NCBI GenBank assembly: GCA_963643165.1
Contig: CAVIJD010000029.1
Coordinates: forward strand, 1-30,259
Direction of reading: 5' to 3'
DNA: 30,259 nt
Source: F23-D06 sp963643165
Lineage (GTDB): Bacteria; Bacteroidota; Bacteroidia; Bacteroidales; WCHB1-69
Below are positions 7,016 to 14,542 of this stretch, piece by piece. Every line of letters starts with the position of its first letter. Position 1 is the first letter of the stretch. Made by a program: the position numbers and the translations under genes. The notes below the pieces were generated by a model. The model was given only the letters and a program-made list of their open reading frames with translations. It searched no databases and was not told where the DNA came from.

Positions 7016-7956
7016 TGCCTAAGATTCTGATAGTGGACCGCGTACACCCCTGCCTTTCGGAGAAACTCTCCGAAAAAGGGTTCCTTTGTGAGACGGACAT
7101 GACTTACGACTATGACTCGTTTCTGTCTCGTCCCGACGATGTGGAGGGGTTGGTTATCCGAAGCCGTTTTGTCATTGACCAGGCGATGCTGGAACAGAAG
7201 CGCGCGTTGAAGTTCATCGTGCGCATCGGCTCCGGGGTGGAGAATATAGACGTGGCCTTTGCCGAAAAGTGCGGCATTCGTGTGCTTTCCACGCCTGAGG
7301 GCAATGCCAACGCGGTGGCGGAACACTGCCTCGGGCTGTTGCTGTCGGCGCTGCGCCACATACCCGCTGCCGACCGTGAAGTGCGCGCCGGAGAGTGGCT
7401 TCGCGAGAAGAACAAAGGGTCGGAACTGCAGTCGCACCGGTACGGACTTATTGGCTACGGGCATACGGGAGCGGCTTTTGCCCGCCTGCTCCACGCCTTG
7501 GGCTGCGAGGTTTATGCTTACGACAAATACCATCCCGAAAACGCGAACGGCGATGCCGCCATGGTGCCGCTGGACGAACTGATGGGACAGTGCGATGTGG
7601 TGTCGCTGCATGTCAACTATATGCCTGAGAATAAATACTTGATTGACAAGGCGTTTATAGAAAAGATGTCGCATCCATTTATGCTGATGAACACCTCGCG
7701 CGGACTGGTTGTGGACACTGCGGCCGTGGCGGAGGCGTTGCAGAGCGGCAAGATAACCGCGGCTTGTCTTGACGTGCTGGAATACGAGAGCACGCGGCTG
7801 AAGAACCTGCCCAAAGCGTCGTGGCCGGCGGCTATGGATGCAGTGGCGGCATCGGAGCATGCCATATTGACGCCGCATGTGGGCGGCCAGACCACCGATG
7901 CCGAACTGCGCCACGCCCAGTATGCCGTCCATAAGATATTGAAACTCTATGAGTAG
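7015..7956 (+). CDS. D-2-hydroxyacid dehydrogenase (SerA/phosphoglycerate dehydrogenase-like)
   Basis: This 313-residue NAD-dependent enzyme interconverts a 2-keto acid and a D-2-hydroxy acid. Visible features are the substrate-domain opening 'KILIVDRVHP', a Rossmann motif 'GLIGYGHTGAAFARLL', and the catalytic triad Arg in 'NTSRG' (R229), Glu in 'CLDVLEYE' (E258) and His in 'LTPHVGG' (H288). It lacks an ACT regulatory domain, so it is not a full-length SerA, and the physiological acid is unknown. ATG at 7015 was chosen over the in-frame GTG at 7012 because it gives the tight TGATG coupling with the oxidoreductase gene. A terminator lies about 135 bases downstream. Confidence 0.9.
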   Translation: MPKILIVDRVHPCLSEKLSEKGFLCETDMTYDYDSFLSRPDDVEGLVIRSRFVIDQAMLEQKRALKFIVRIGSGVENIDVAFAEKCGIRVLSTPEGNANAVAEHCLGLLLSALRHIPAADREVRAGEWLREKNKGSELQSHRYGLIGYGHTGAAFARLLHALGCEVYAYDKYHPENANGDAAMVPLDELMGQCDVVSLHVNYMPENKYLIDKAFIEKMSHPFMLMNTSRGLVVDTAAVAEALQSGKITAACLDVLEYESTRLKNLPKASWPAAMDAVAASEHAILTPHVGGQTTDAELRHAQYAVHKILKLYE

Positions 7957-8090
7957 CAGGGAGTGTGCCTTGAAAGCCAAACTTTTTGAGGCAGACGCCA
8001 CAGTAAGATATTCCGGCGAGACACGAAATCTTGAACGGGAAACACAAGAAAACTGAAAAACACAGGAATTAGTTTGATGCTGAATGCCGT

Positions 8091-8122
8091 AACAGGATGG
8101 TAAAAACCAATCCTGTTTTTTT
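8091..8122 (+). terminator. Rho-independent terminator upstream of the restriction-modification genes
   Basis: The stem AACAGGAT/ATCCTGTT is extended by GGT/ACC with one bulged A and followed by seven or more T. It insulates the restriction-modification promoter, which begins 3 bases later. Confidence 0.8.
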
Positions 8123-8124
8123 CG

Positions 8125-8132
8125 TACTTTTG
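8125..8132 (+). promoter_or_regulatory. Bacteroidota -7 promoter element for the restriction-modification operon
   Basis: TACTTTTG matches TAnnTTTG. Transcription from here would give a leader of about 95 bases before the endonuclease gene, containing the short ORF at 8186-8257. Confidence 0.7.
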
Positions 8133-8185
8133 CCACCTGAAAAAAACGAACATTATAACGTGACGAAAAACAACGGCACTTCCCC

Positions 8186-8257
8186 ATGAAGAATAAAATT
8201 ATCGAAGAAATATCCATAACAACATATAGAAAGGAATGGCACAAGGAGACCAAGTGA
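8186..8257 (+). CDS. Short upstream ORF (23 aa) overlapping the endonuclease start
   Basis: An ATG-initiated frame encodes MKNKIIEEISITTYRKEWHK plus three more residues, and ends 19 bases past the start of the endonuclease gene in another frame. It lies fully inside the predicted mRNA leader. It could be a leader peptide whose translation limits or couples endonuclease synthesis, or a chance frame. No homology is recognised. Confidence 0.3.
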   Translation: MKNKIIEEISITTYRKEWHKETK

Positions 8258-9243
8258 AAAACGGCAAGGCTTTCGAGTACGCTCTGGCAGTGGTGTATGC
8301 AGAAAAGTTGCGCTCGATAGGAATTCTAACCAAAGTGAAGGAAACACCCAGCCTCTCGGTGGCCAAAGCCTATTTTGAGGGATTTGAAGAGAAAGAACAA
8401 TCAAGATTTCGTGAGGCGGCAATACAAACATTTGATACGATTGTGCGGCTCGAACCAGGACTGACTGTTTCGAAATGCTCGTCGGACATATTGCAAATAT
8501 ATTTGAACACAGACGACGAAGGTGAGAATGGCGATGTGCGCGACGTTGTTTTCCAACGCCAGTCATCTTTGTGGGAAATCGGCTTTTCTGCCAAAAATAA
8601 TAATGATGCCGTCAAACATTCACGCCTTTCGTCGGTTTTGGATTTCGGAAAGTCGTGGCTGGACATTCCCTGCTCGAAAACCTATTGGGACGAAATAGCC
8701 CCAATATTCACATATCTGGAAGATAAAAAACAACGGCACATGTCTTGGGATGAATTGGGAGCCGAGAAAACTGAAAGGGTTTATTCCCCTTTGTTGAATG
8801 CTTTCAAAGAAGAACTGATGAGAATCAACAAGGACAACAAACGTGTGCCGCAAAAGTTAATCGAATACCTCATAGGTTCATATCCATTCTATAAAATCAT
8901 CAAAGACGACCGCCACAATCTCGTGGTGGTAAAAGCCTTCAATATCAAAGGACAACTTAACAAGACCGTGAACGGAGTGAATGCTCAGTACAAAACTCCT
9001 CAAATAAACCTTCCGACAAGAATCGTAGAATTTGAGATGAAAACCGGCTCCGACAACACGCTCAACATGATATTGGACGGAGGTTGGGAAATCAGTTTCC
9101 GCATTCACAACGCCTCAACAAGGGTGGAGAAGTCATTGAAGTTCGACATAAGGTTGCTTGGTAACCCACCCGTTTTATTTACTCAGCATTTGTTTCAGAA
9201 CCCACAAACACAATTTATAAGTAACCATAAAAAAGAAAAATAA
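8236..9243 (+). CDS. HaeIII-family type II restriction endonuclease
   Basis: This 335-residue protein matches the HaeIII endonuclease family in its N-terminal 'NGKAFEYALAVVY' and the central core 'GDVRDVVFQRQ' (from about residue 99), 'WEIGFSAKNNNDAVKHSRLS' and 'LDFGKSW'. The core is where a PD-(D/E)XK-like site would sit (acidic residues D100/D103 followed by E and K), but catalytic residues are not proven by sequence alone. The predicted cut is GG^CC, supported by the partner methyltransferase. ATG at 8236 follows AAAGGA closely. The stop overlaps the methyltransferase start by one base. The gene is more A+T-rich than its neighbours, which fits acquisition by transfer. Confidence 0.88.
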   Translation: MAQGDQVKNGKAFEYALAVVYAEKLRSIGILTKVKETPSLSVAKAYFEGFEEKEQSRFREAAIQTFDTIVRLEPGLTVSKCSSDILQIYLNTDDEGENGDVRDVVFQRQSSLWEIGFSAKNNNDAVKHSRLSSVLDFGKSWLDIPCSKTYWDEIAPIFTYLEDKKQRHMSWDELGAEKTERVYSPLLNAFKEELMRINKDNKRVPQKLIEYLIGSYPFYKIIKDDRHNLVVVKAFNIKGQLNKTVNGVNAQYKTPQINLPTRIVEFEMKTGSDNTLNMILDGGWEISFRIHNASTRVEKSLKFDIRLLGNPPVLFTQHLFQNPQTQFISNHKKEK

Positions 9244-10331
9244 TGGCTCTAATCAGTTTATTTAGCGGGGCAGGAGGTTTGGACTTGGGCTTCCACAAGG
9301 CAGGCTTCAAGACAGTTTTGGCCAACGAGTACGATCCCAAAATCTGCCCCACATTCAGATACAATTTCCCCGACATTTGTTTGGTGGAGGGCGACATCCG
9401 AAACATTGACGAGAAAAGGTTTCCTGGCGGTATCGACGGTATCATCGGCGGTCCGCCTTGTCAGTCCTGGAGCGAGGGAGGTGCCAAAAGGGGCATCGAA
9501 GACCCGCGCGGACAGCTTTTCCGTGACTACATCCGCATATTGCGACACGTGCAACCCCTATTTTTTGTTGCAGAGAACGTTTCAGGAATGTTAGCCCCTC
9601 GCAACGCCAAGGCAGTAGGTGAATTTGTCAACGAGTTTAGCAGCGCAGGAGTGGGGTACGACGTGCAGTTGAAAATGCTCAACGCCAAGGATTTTGAAGT
9701 CCCAGAGGACCGAGATAGGGTTTTCTATGTCGGCTTTCGCAAAGATCTCGGCATAAGTGACTATACCTACCCTACACCTGTGAAACCACGCATTACCCTC
9801 AGACAAGCCATCGGTGACTTGCAGGACAACGCAATACCTGCCCTTGAGAAGAATCACACCAATGGCGAGGCTTGTAGCGTGCCCAACCACGAGTATTACA
9901 TTGGAGGATTCTCGCCCATATTCCTTTCACGCAATAGAGTGCGCGACTGGGATGAACAAGGATTCACAGTGCAAGCCAGCGGTAGGCAATGTCAACTTCA
10001 TCCACAGGCACCAAAGATGGTAAAGGTCCACAGCAACCAGCAAGCCTTCGTTCCAGGCAAGGAGCACTTGTACCGAAGGATGACCGTGCGTGAAGTGGCA
10101 AGGATTCAGACCTTTCCCGACGACTTCAAATTCATCTATGAAGATGTGAATATGGGCTACAAGATGATAGGAAACGCCGTGCCAGTGAACCTCGCTTATC
10201 ACATAGCCATGAGTATCAGGGAAACACTCGACAGGCATGGAGTAAAGTACGGCACGAATGACGATGCCGTCGTGGAAAATTGCCGGAATGCGTTTGCCAG
10301 CCAAGGCAGTCAAACTTTAATCGAGTGGTGA
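9243..10331 (+). CDS. DNA (cytosine-5) methyltransferase, M.HaeIII-like (predicted GGCC)
   Basis: This 362-residue C5-cytosine methyltransferase has all main motifs in order: I 'LISLFSGAGGLDLGF', IV 'GGPPCQSWSEGG' with catalytic C73, VI 'AENV' (E111), VIII 'EDRDRVFYVGF', and IX-X ending 'GYKMIGNAVPVNLAYHIA' (305-322). The target-recognition region around 241-258 ('FTVQASGRQCQLHPQAP') agrees, as far as I recall it, residue for residue with M.HaeIII, so the inner cytosine of GGCC is the expected target (GGmCC). It protects host DNA from the coupled endonuclease. The order R then M under one promoter is notable because the nuclease is translated first. Confidence 0.95.
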   Translation: MALISLFSGAGGLDLGFHKAGFKTVLANEYDPKICPTFRYNFPDICLVEGDIRNIDEKRFPGGIDGIIGGPPCQSWSEGGAKRGIEDPRGQLFRDYIRILRHVQPLFFVAENVSGMLAPRNAKAVGEFVNEFSSAGVGYDVQLKMLNAKDFEVPEDRDRVFYVGFRKDLGISDYTYPTPVKPRITLRQAIGDLQDNAIPALEKNHTNGEACSVPNHEYYIGGFSPIFLSRNRVRDWDEQGFTVQASGRQCQLHPQAPKMVKVHSNQQAFVPGKEHLYRRMTVREVARIQTFPDDFKFIYEDVNMGYKMIGNAVPVNLAYHIAMSIRETLDRHGVKYGTNDDAVVENCRNAFASQGSQTLIEW

Positions 10332-10386
10332 TGAAAGCAATATCTGTTACAAGATGCTTTTCAGTTTCCCTCGAGCTTGAATTACC

Positions 10387-10533
10387 ATGCCCAAGGAACG
10401 AATCAAAAAACTTAAAAACAACGCAATTATGACAAAATCCGAATCCGCAGAATGGAATAACGGGAAAAGATATTTGCCAATTGTCACGGCGGACGACTGC
10501 GTATGCCGCCATTTTATAATTTATACTAAGTAA
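10387..10533 (+). CDS. Hypothetical 48-aa ORF after the methyltransferase
   Basis: An ATG at 10387 opens a 48-codon frame (MPKERIKKLKNNAIMTKSES...), with a second in-frame ATG at 10429. The product is basic at its N-terminus and has a Cys-x-Cys near its end. It ends 10 bases before the next gene. No ribosome-binding site or family is recognised. A GGCGG/CCGCC stem followed by ATTTTATAATTT (10488-10522) overlaps its 3' part and could be a weak terminator for the restriction-modification operon, which argues that the region may be non-coding. Confidence 0.22.
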   Translation: MPKERIKKLKNNAIMTKSESAEWNNGKRYLPIVTADDCVCRHFIIYTK

Positions 10534-10543
10534 CAATAAGTCT

Positions 10544-11692
10544 ATGAAGAATTTACTGAAAGTCCTCATCTTGGCCGCCATGATGCTGCCGGTTGCAGGC
10601 AAATCGCAGGATAAGCCTGCAAGTCCGGTCACCGACCCCGACGTTTCTGTCGTCTATTTCTGCCGTGAAATCACGCCGCAGAACATCCTCCGCCTTTACG
10701 AGGCCATGAATGTGGACCTGAAAGGCAAAGTGGGCCTGAAGGTGCATTTCGGCGAGCGCGGAAATGAGAACTACCTGAACCCCGAACTGCTCAGGCCGCT
10801 CGCTGAAAAGGTGAACCCCACGTTTGTGGAGACGAATGTGCTGTATGTCAGCGACCGCCGTTTTACCGACAAGCACATCGCCCTCGCCAAAGAACACGGC
10901 TTCACGTTCGCACCCATTGACATCCTGGACGACAAAGGGGAAAAGAATTTTTCCGCCGAAGGTATGGGACTCAACCATTTCACCAGCGTCAAAGGCGGTG
11001 CGGCATTGGAGAACTACGACAGTTACATCATCTATTCCCACTTCAAGGGACACGGGTCGGCAGGCTTTGGCGGCGCCATCAAGAATATCGGCATGGGACT
11101 TGCCTCGCCCGGCGGAAAGATGGCCATCCACGCCAACGCCACCCCTAAGGTGAACAATCCCAGCCAATGCTTCCACTGCAACAGGTGCGTGCAGCAGTGC
11201 CCCGCCGTGGCTATCTCAGTTGACGACCACGGCCCCGTCATCGACACCACCAAGTGCATCGGCTGCGCCAAATGTATCGCTGAATGTCCTAAAAAACTGT
11301 TCTCTCCCGACAATTCCAACTATATCGAGGCGGTCTTTTTGGAGAAACTGGTGGAATATACCAAAGTGCTGACCAGTGTCCGCCCGATGGTCTATATCAA
11401 CGTGATGGCCAACATCTCCGAAGTGTGCGACTGCTCCGCCCGCGCCCCCAAACCGTTCCTCGCTGACATCGGGGCGGTGGCCTCTACCGACATCGTGGCC
11501 ATCGACCACGCCTGCCACGACTTGGTGGCGGCAGCGCAAGGTCAGACCGAGGCCTTCCGTGCCAAAAACGGCGTGGCTGCCCTCCATCAACTCGAATATG
11601 CCGAAAAACTCAATATGGGCCACAATAAATATGTGCTCATTGACATCGAAACCGGCGAACGCATTACGGTCGAACAGGCAGTAAAACAATAA
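10544..11692 (+). CDS. Exported DUF362 protein with two 4Fe-4S ferredoxin motifs
   Basis: This 382-residue protein has an apparent Sec signal peptide ('LLKVLILAAMMLPVAGKSQ'), a DUF362 domain (about 35-200) and two classic cluster motifs: C209-x2-C212-x2-C215-x3-C219-P and C238-x2-C241-x2-C244-x3-C248-P. The C-terminal half returns to DUF362 sequence with 'VCDCSARAP' and 'DIVAIDHACHDLV'. DUF362/ferredoxin fusions are common in anaerobes and are presumed electron-transfer proteins of unknown partner. A Sec signal on a protein carrying two Fe-S clusters is odd, because such proteins are usually cytoplasmic or Tat-exported. The hydrophobic N-terminus may instead be a membrane anchor. Confidence 0.85.
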   Translation: MKNLLKVLILAAMMLPVAGKSQDKPASPVTDPDVSVVYFCREITPQNILRLYEAMNVDLKGKVGLKVHFGERGNENYLNPELLRPLAEKVNPTFVETNVLYVSDRRFTDKHIALAKEHGFTFAPIDILDDKGEKNFSAEGMGLNHFTSVKGGAALENYDSYIIYSHFKGHGSAGFGGAIKNIGMGLASPGGKMAIHANATPKVNNPSQCFHCNRCVQQCPAVAISVDDHGPVIDTTKCIGCAKCIAECPKKLFSPDNSNYIEAVFLEKLVEYTKVLTSVRPMVYINVMANISEVCDCSARAPKPFLADIGAVASTDIVAIDHACHDLVAAAQGQTEAFRAKNGVAALHQLEYAEKLNMGHNKYVLIDIETGERITVEQAVKQ

Positions 11693-11738
11693 AAAATAAA
11701 AAAATCATAATGTTTGAGTATTGAATTAAAATATTCTT

Positions 11739-11746
11739 TACTTTTG
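11739..11746 (+). promoter_or_regulatory. Bacteroidota -7 promoter element directly before the helix-hairpin-helix gene
   Basis: TACTTTTG lies only 4 bases before the ATG at 11751, with TTTG at 11713-11716 (22-base spacing) as the -33 element. Transcription should start at or within a few bases of the ATG, giving a leaderless or near-leaderless mRNA. Confidence 0.7.
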
Positions 11747-11750
11747 CATT

Positions 11751-12422
11751 ATGAAAACGAAATTTGAATTTACGCAAGGCGAGAAGGCGGCGGCCATTGT
11801 GCTGCTCGCTTTCATCGTTGTATGTTATGCCGTCTATTTCCTCTATGACGCCAAGGCGGACACTACGCTCCGATTTGATGCGAATGTGGCTGTGATAGAG
11901 GAGTTTAACAGACGGCAAGACTCGCTGCGACAGTCCCGGCAGCAGGAGCGAGGATCACACCGGCAAAGTTGGAAAGCCGACACTATCCCCAAGGGGAAGA
12001 ACAAGCGGCAACGGCTGTACGACATCGTGAAGATTGACCTTAACCGCTGCGACACCAACGACATTATGACGGTGCCGGGCTTCGGCAGCAAACGTGCCGC
12101 CAAATTGGTCGAGTACCGCGACCGCTTAGGGGGCTTTTACGACCTTTCGCAACTCCAAGAGGTGTATGTGCTTAAGGATATGGACACTGCCTATGTGGCG
12201 CAGTATTTCAGGGTCAGTCAGGATGCGGTGCGCCGGATCAACGTCAACGAGGCTGACTATGCGGAGATGGTCAAGCATCCCTACTTTGACGCGTACTTGA
12301 CCCGCACGATACTCAATTACCGCAGCAAGCACGGCAACATCGGCTCAATGGAAGAGCTGCAGCAGGTTACGCATGCCTACCCGGAACTGATGCGTCGTCT
12401 TCGCCACTATGTCTCATTCTGA
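11751..12422 (+). CDS. Membrane-anchored helix-hairpin-helix (ComEA-like) protein
   Basis: This 223-residue protein has one N-terminal transmembrane segment (about 13-31), a polar Q/R-rich linker (50-90), and two helix-hairpin-helix units: 'KIDLNRCDTNDIMTVPGFGSKRAAKLVEYR' region (94-123) and 'RINVNEADYAEMVKHPYFD' region (162-206). The first has the classic 'VPGFGSKRAAKLVEYR' hairpin that binds DNA backbone non-specifically. ComEA-type proteins bind incoming DNA outside the inner membrane, but in Bacteroidota related proteins are widespread without proven competence, so a DNA-uptake role is inference. The 3' end overlaps convergent queA by 9 bases. Confidence 0.82.
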   Translation: MKTKFEFTQGEKAAAIVLLAFIVVCYAVYFLYDAKADTTLRFDANVAVIEEFNRRQDSLRQSRQQERGSHRQSWKADTIPKGKNKRQRLYDIVKIDLNRCDTNDIMTVPGFGSKRAAKLVEYRDRLGGFYDLSQLQEVYVLKDMDTAYVAQYFRVSQDAVRRINVNEADYAEMVKHPYFDAYLTRTILNYRSKHGNIGSMEELQQVTHAYPELMRRLRHYVSF

Positions 12423-13649
12423 GTCGGCAGGCAGGTAGAGATTAGAGTCGCCGTAACTCAGGAAACGGTAGTCGTTTTCGAGGGCATGCGCGTATATTTT
12501 CCGCCAATCTTGACCGATGAAGGCAGAGACGAGCAGCAGCAGCGTGCTTTTGGGTTGGTGGAAATTGGTGACCAAGCCTTGCACAAGGCGCGGCTTGTAG
12601 GTGGGCAGGATGATGAGTTCTGTGGTGCCGCGGAGCATGTCGGTGCCGTGGCGGTGCAAGTGTTCCAATATCGCCTCGAGCGACTCCTCGGCGGTGACGG
12701 ATCGCAGGGCTTCGTCTTCATACACCTCCCATTGGCGCACGGCGAGCGGGTCTGCACGTTTCAGACGCATCTTGGCACCCATGATGAACAACGACTCCAA
12801 CGTGCGCGTCACGGTGGTGCCTACAGCTATGCAACGTTTCCCCTCCCTCAGTGCTGCAAGCAAGTGCTGCACAAGACTTTCTGACAAGATGATCTTCTCT
12901 TCGTGCATAAAATGCTCGCCGATGGTCTCCTCCGTGACAGGTTTGAACGTGCCGGCCCCGACATGCAAGGTCACATAGTCCGTGTCGATGCCTTTCTCGG
13001 CCAATGCCTTGAACACTTGCGGGGTGAAATGGAGTCCGGCGGTAGGAGCGGCCACGGAGCCTTCAGTCTTGGCGTACACCGTCTGGTAGCGTTGCTCGTC
13101 AGACGCTTCCGCGGCACGTTTGATGTAAGGCGGCAACGGAATCTTTCCGTAGTGCTCCAGCCATTCTGCAAACGAGACGTCGCGGTCGGGCCAGGAAAAA
13201 GTGACCTTGAACGTGCTCTCTTGATAGGGCTCTTTCACGGCGGTCACCGTGACGGTGCGTGCCCCTATGGGCACCTTGATTTCGAGCGGATGCTTCCACC
13301 GTTTGGCATTGCCCACCATGCACTTCCAGACCACCTCGCCCGTGAGGGCAAAGGCGGCAGCGGGGTCGGTACACGGGGCGAGCGGCTCCATGCAGAAAAT
13401 CTCGATGGCGGCACCGGTGGCGTTGTGCGCCAACAGCCGCGCATGGATGACTTTCGAGTCGTTGAACAGCAGCAGATGCCGACGGTCCAGAAAGTCGGGC
13501 AGACGGTCAAAGCGGCTGTCAGTGATCTGCCCGCCCCGATAGACGAGCAGCTTGGAATGGTCGCGTTGCGCGGCCGGGAAAAAGGCGATGTGCTCCTCCG
13601 GCAAGTCGTAGTCGTACGCTTCAATCCGGATGTTTTTTTCTTCAGTCAA
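12414..13649 (-). CDS. queA: S-adenosylmethionine:tRNA ribosyltransferase-isomerase
   Basis: This enzyme transfers and rearranges the ribosyl group of SAM onto the 7-aminomethyl-7-deazaguanine of tRNA anticodons, giving epoxyqueuosine. Signatures are 'YDYDLPEEHIA' (12-22), 'LLLFNDSKVIHARL' (59-72), 'KTEGSVAAPTAGLHFT' (194-209), 'HVGAGTFKPV' (229-238), and 'TNFHQPKSTLLLLVSAFIG' near the end. At 411 residues it is about 55 longer than E. coli QueA, with extra sequence around 295-345. No ATG is available at the N-terminus. The TTG at 13649 fits the protein start and a promoter about 75 bases upstream. Its last 9 bases overlap the convergent helix-hairpin-helix gene. Confidence 0.95.
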   Translation of the reverse strand: MTEEKNIRIEAYDYDLPEEHIAFFPAAQRDHSKLLVYRGGQITDSRFDRLPDFLDRRHLLLFNDSKVIHARLLAHNATGAAIEIFCMEPLAPCTDPAAAFALTGEVVWKCMVGNAKRWKHPLEIKVPIGARTVTVTAVKEPYQESTFKVTFSWPDRDVSFAEWLEHYGKIPLPPYIKRAAEASDEQRYQTVYAKTEGSVAAPTAGLHFTPQVFKALAEKGIDTDYVTLHVGAGTFKPVTEETIGEHFMHEEKIILSESLVQHLLAALREGKRCIAVGTTVTRTLESLFIMGAKMRLKRADPLAVRQWEVYEDEALRSVTAEESLEAILEHLHRHGTDMLRGTTELIILPTYKPRLVQGLVTNFHQPKSTLLLLVSAFIGQDWRKIYAHALENDYRFLSYGDSNLYLPADSE

Positions 13650-13724
13650 TTGGCCAGTGTTAATGGTTTTACAATATAGAAGCCCGTTTGCGCCAAATAC
13701 TTACGCTTTACGGAGAAAGGGCGG

Positions 13725-13732
13725 CAAAAATA
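13725..13732 (-). promoter_or_regulatory. Bacteroidota -7 promoter element for queA
   Basis: The minus strand reads TATTTTTG followed by CCGCC, with TTGG 18-20 bases upstream. It lies about 75 bases before the TTG start of queA. Confidence 0.65.
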
Positions 13733-13943
13733 GCAAAATAGATCAGAATCCAATGCTTTGGTTCAAACTTCGTTTCCCTGTTTTGTGTGATATTTGTTGT
13801 TTTTCTCCGTCGTTGAAGAACACGCTCCGCCGCTTTGCCACATGGTATGGCAGCGTGGCCGCCGACTGTCGAATGCCATGCCGCTGCGGCTGGAAGCCCC
13901 GGAAAAAGAAACGGAAGAGGCGTGGTTAATCAAATGGAAATGC

Positions 13944-13951
13944 TATTTTTG
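13944..13951 (+). promoter_or_regulatory. Bacteroidota -7 promoter element for hpt-adk-dxr-rsgA
   Basis: TATTTTTG followed by CAACC lies 28 bases before the hpt ATG. It is the only promoter-like element seen for the four closely spaced genes downstream. Confidence 0.7.
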
Positions 13952-13979
13952 CAACCTTGATTTAAGAATTGACAAATTC

Positions 13980-14537
13980 ATGTTAGAGACTGTTACCGTT
14001 TTAGACAAGACGTTTGAAAAGTTCATTTCAGCCGCCGAGATAGATGAGGCTGTGCAGAAAGTGGCTGACCGCATCAATGAAGACTATAAAGACGACGACC
14101 CGATCCTGCTGGTCACGCTCAACGGCGCTATCGTGTTTGCCGTTGACCTGATGAAACGGCTCACCATCAAGTGCCGGATTTCCTGTGTGAAACTTTCCTC
14201 CTACAGCGGCACCGAGACTACCCAAAATGTAAAGACGTTGATCGGACTCAACGACGACCTGAAAGGCCAGAGAGTGCTGATTATCGAAGATATCGTAGAT
14301 ACGGGAACTACCTACAAGCACCTCTGCCAGTTGCTCGAACCTATGGGACTGAAAGACCTCCGCATCGCTACGATGACCTGCAAGCCGGAGAAATACAACC
14401 TCGACTTGCCCGTCCACTATGTCGGCTTTAATATCCCGAACCGCTTTGTGGTGGGGCGCGGCTTGGACTATGACGGTTACGGACGCAACTTCCCCGACCT
14501 GTATCAACTGAAAACAGACAATCAAAATGCTCAATAA
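13980..14537 (+). CDS. hpt: Hypoxanthine phosphoribosyltransferase
   Basis: This purine-salvage enzyme converts hypoxanthine (and guanine) plus PRPP to IMP (GMP) in the cytoplasm. The 185-residue protein has the PRPP-binding loop 'VLIIEDIVDTGTT' (99-111), the flexible-loop region 'KLSSYSGTETTQNVK' (71-85) and the C-terminal 'GFNIPNRFVVGRGLDYDGYGRN' base-binding segment, with 'VVGRGLDY' the clearest part. The frame is open upstream to 13794, but the start at 13980 is the first ATG after the promoter and gives the family length. It is the first gene of the hpt-adk-dxr-rsgA unit, 5 bases before adk. Confidence 0.96.
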   Translation: MLETVTVLDKTFEKFISAAEIDEAVQKVADRINEDYKDDDPILLVTLNGAIVFAVDLMKRLTIKCRISCVKLSSYSGTETTQNVKTLIGLNDDLKGQRVLIIEDIVDTGTTYKHLCQLLEPMGLKDLRIATMTCKPEKYNLDLPVHYVGFNIPNRFVVGRGLDYDGYGRNFPDLYQLKTDNQNAQ

Positions 14538-14542
14538 ATAAG

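Larger units (their letters stand above)
13650..13979. other. Divergent intergenic region between queA and hpt
   Basis: This 330-base stretch holds the queA promoter (minus, 13725-13732) and the hpt promoter (plus, 13944-13951). Between them is a GC-rich segment of about 130 bases (13800-13925) with short imperfect inverted repeats around GGCAGCG/CGCTGCG-type words. An open frame crosses it in phase with hpt, but it lies upstream of the hpt promoter and has no family resemblance. I see no gene in it. Confidence 0.6.

Noticed and set aside
6886..8253. 455-codon minus-strand open frame over the hydroxyacid dehydrogenase
   Set aside because: It covers a gene with an intact Rossmann motif and catalytic triad on the other strand, plus a terminator and promoter.
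13794..13979. In-frame N-terminal extension of hpt
   Set aside because: It lies upstream of the hpt promoter box and adds 62 residues with no relation to phosphoribosyltransferases.
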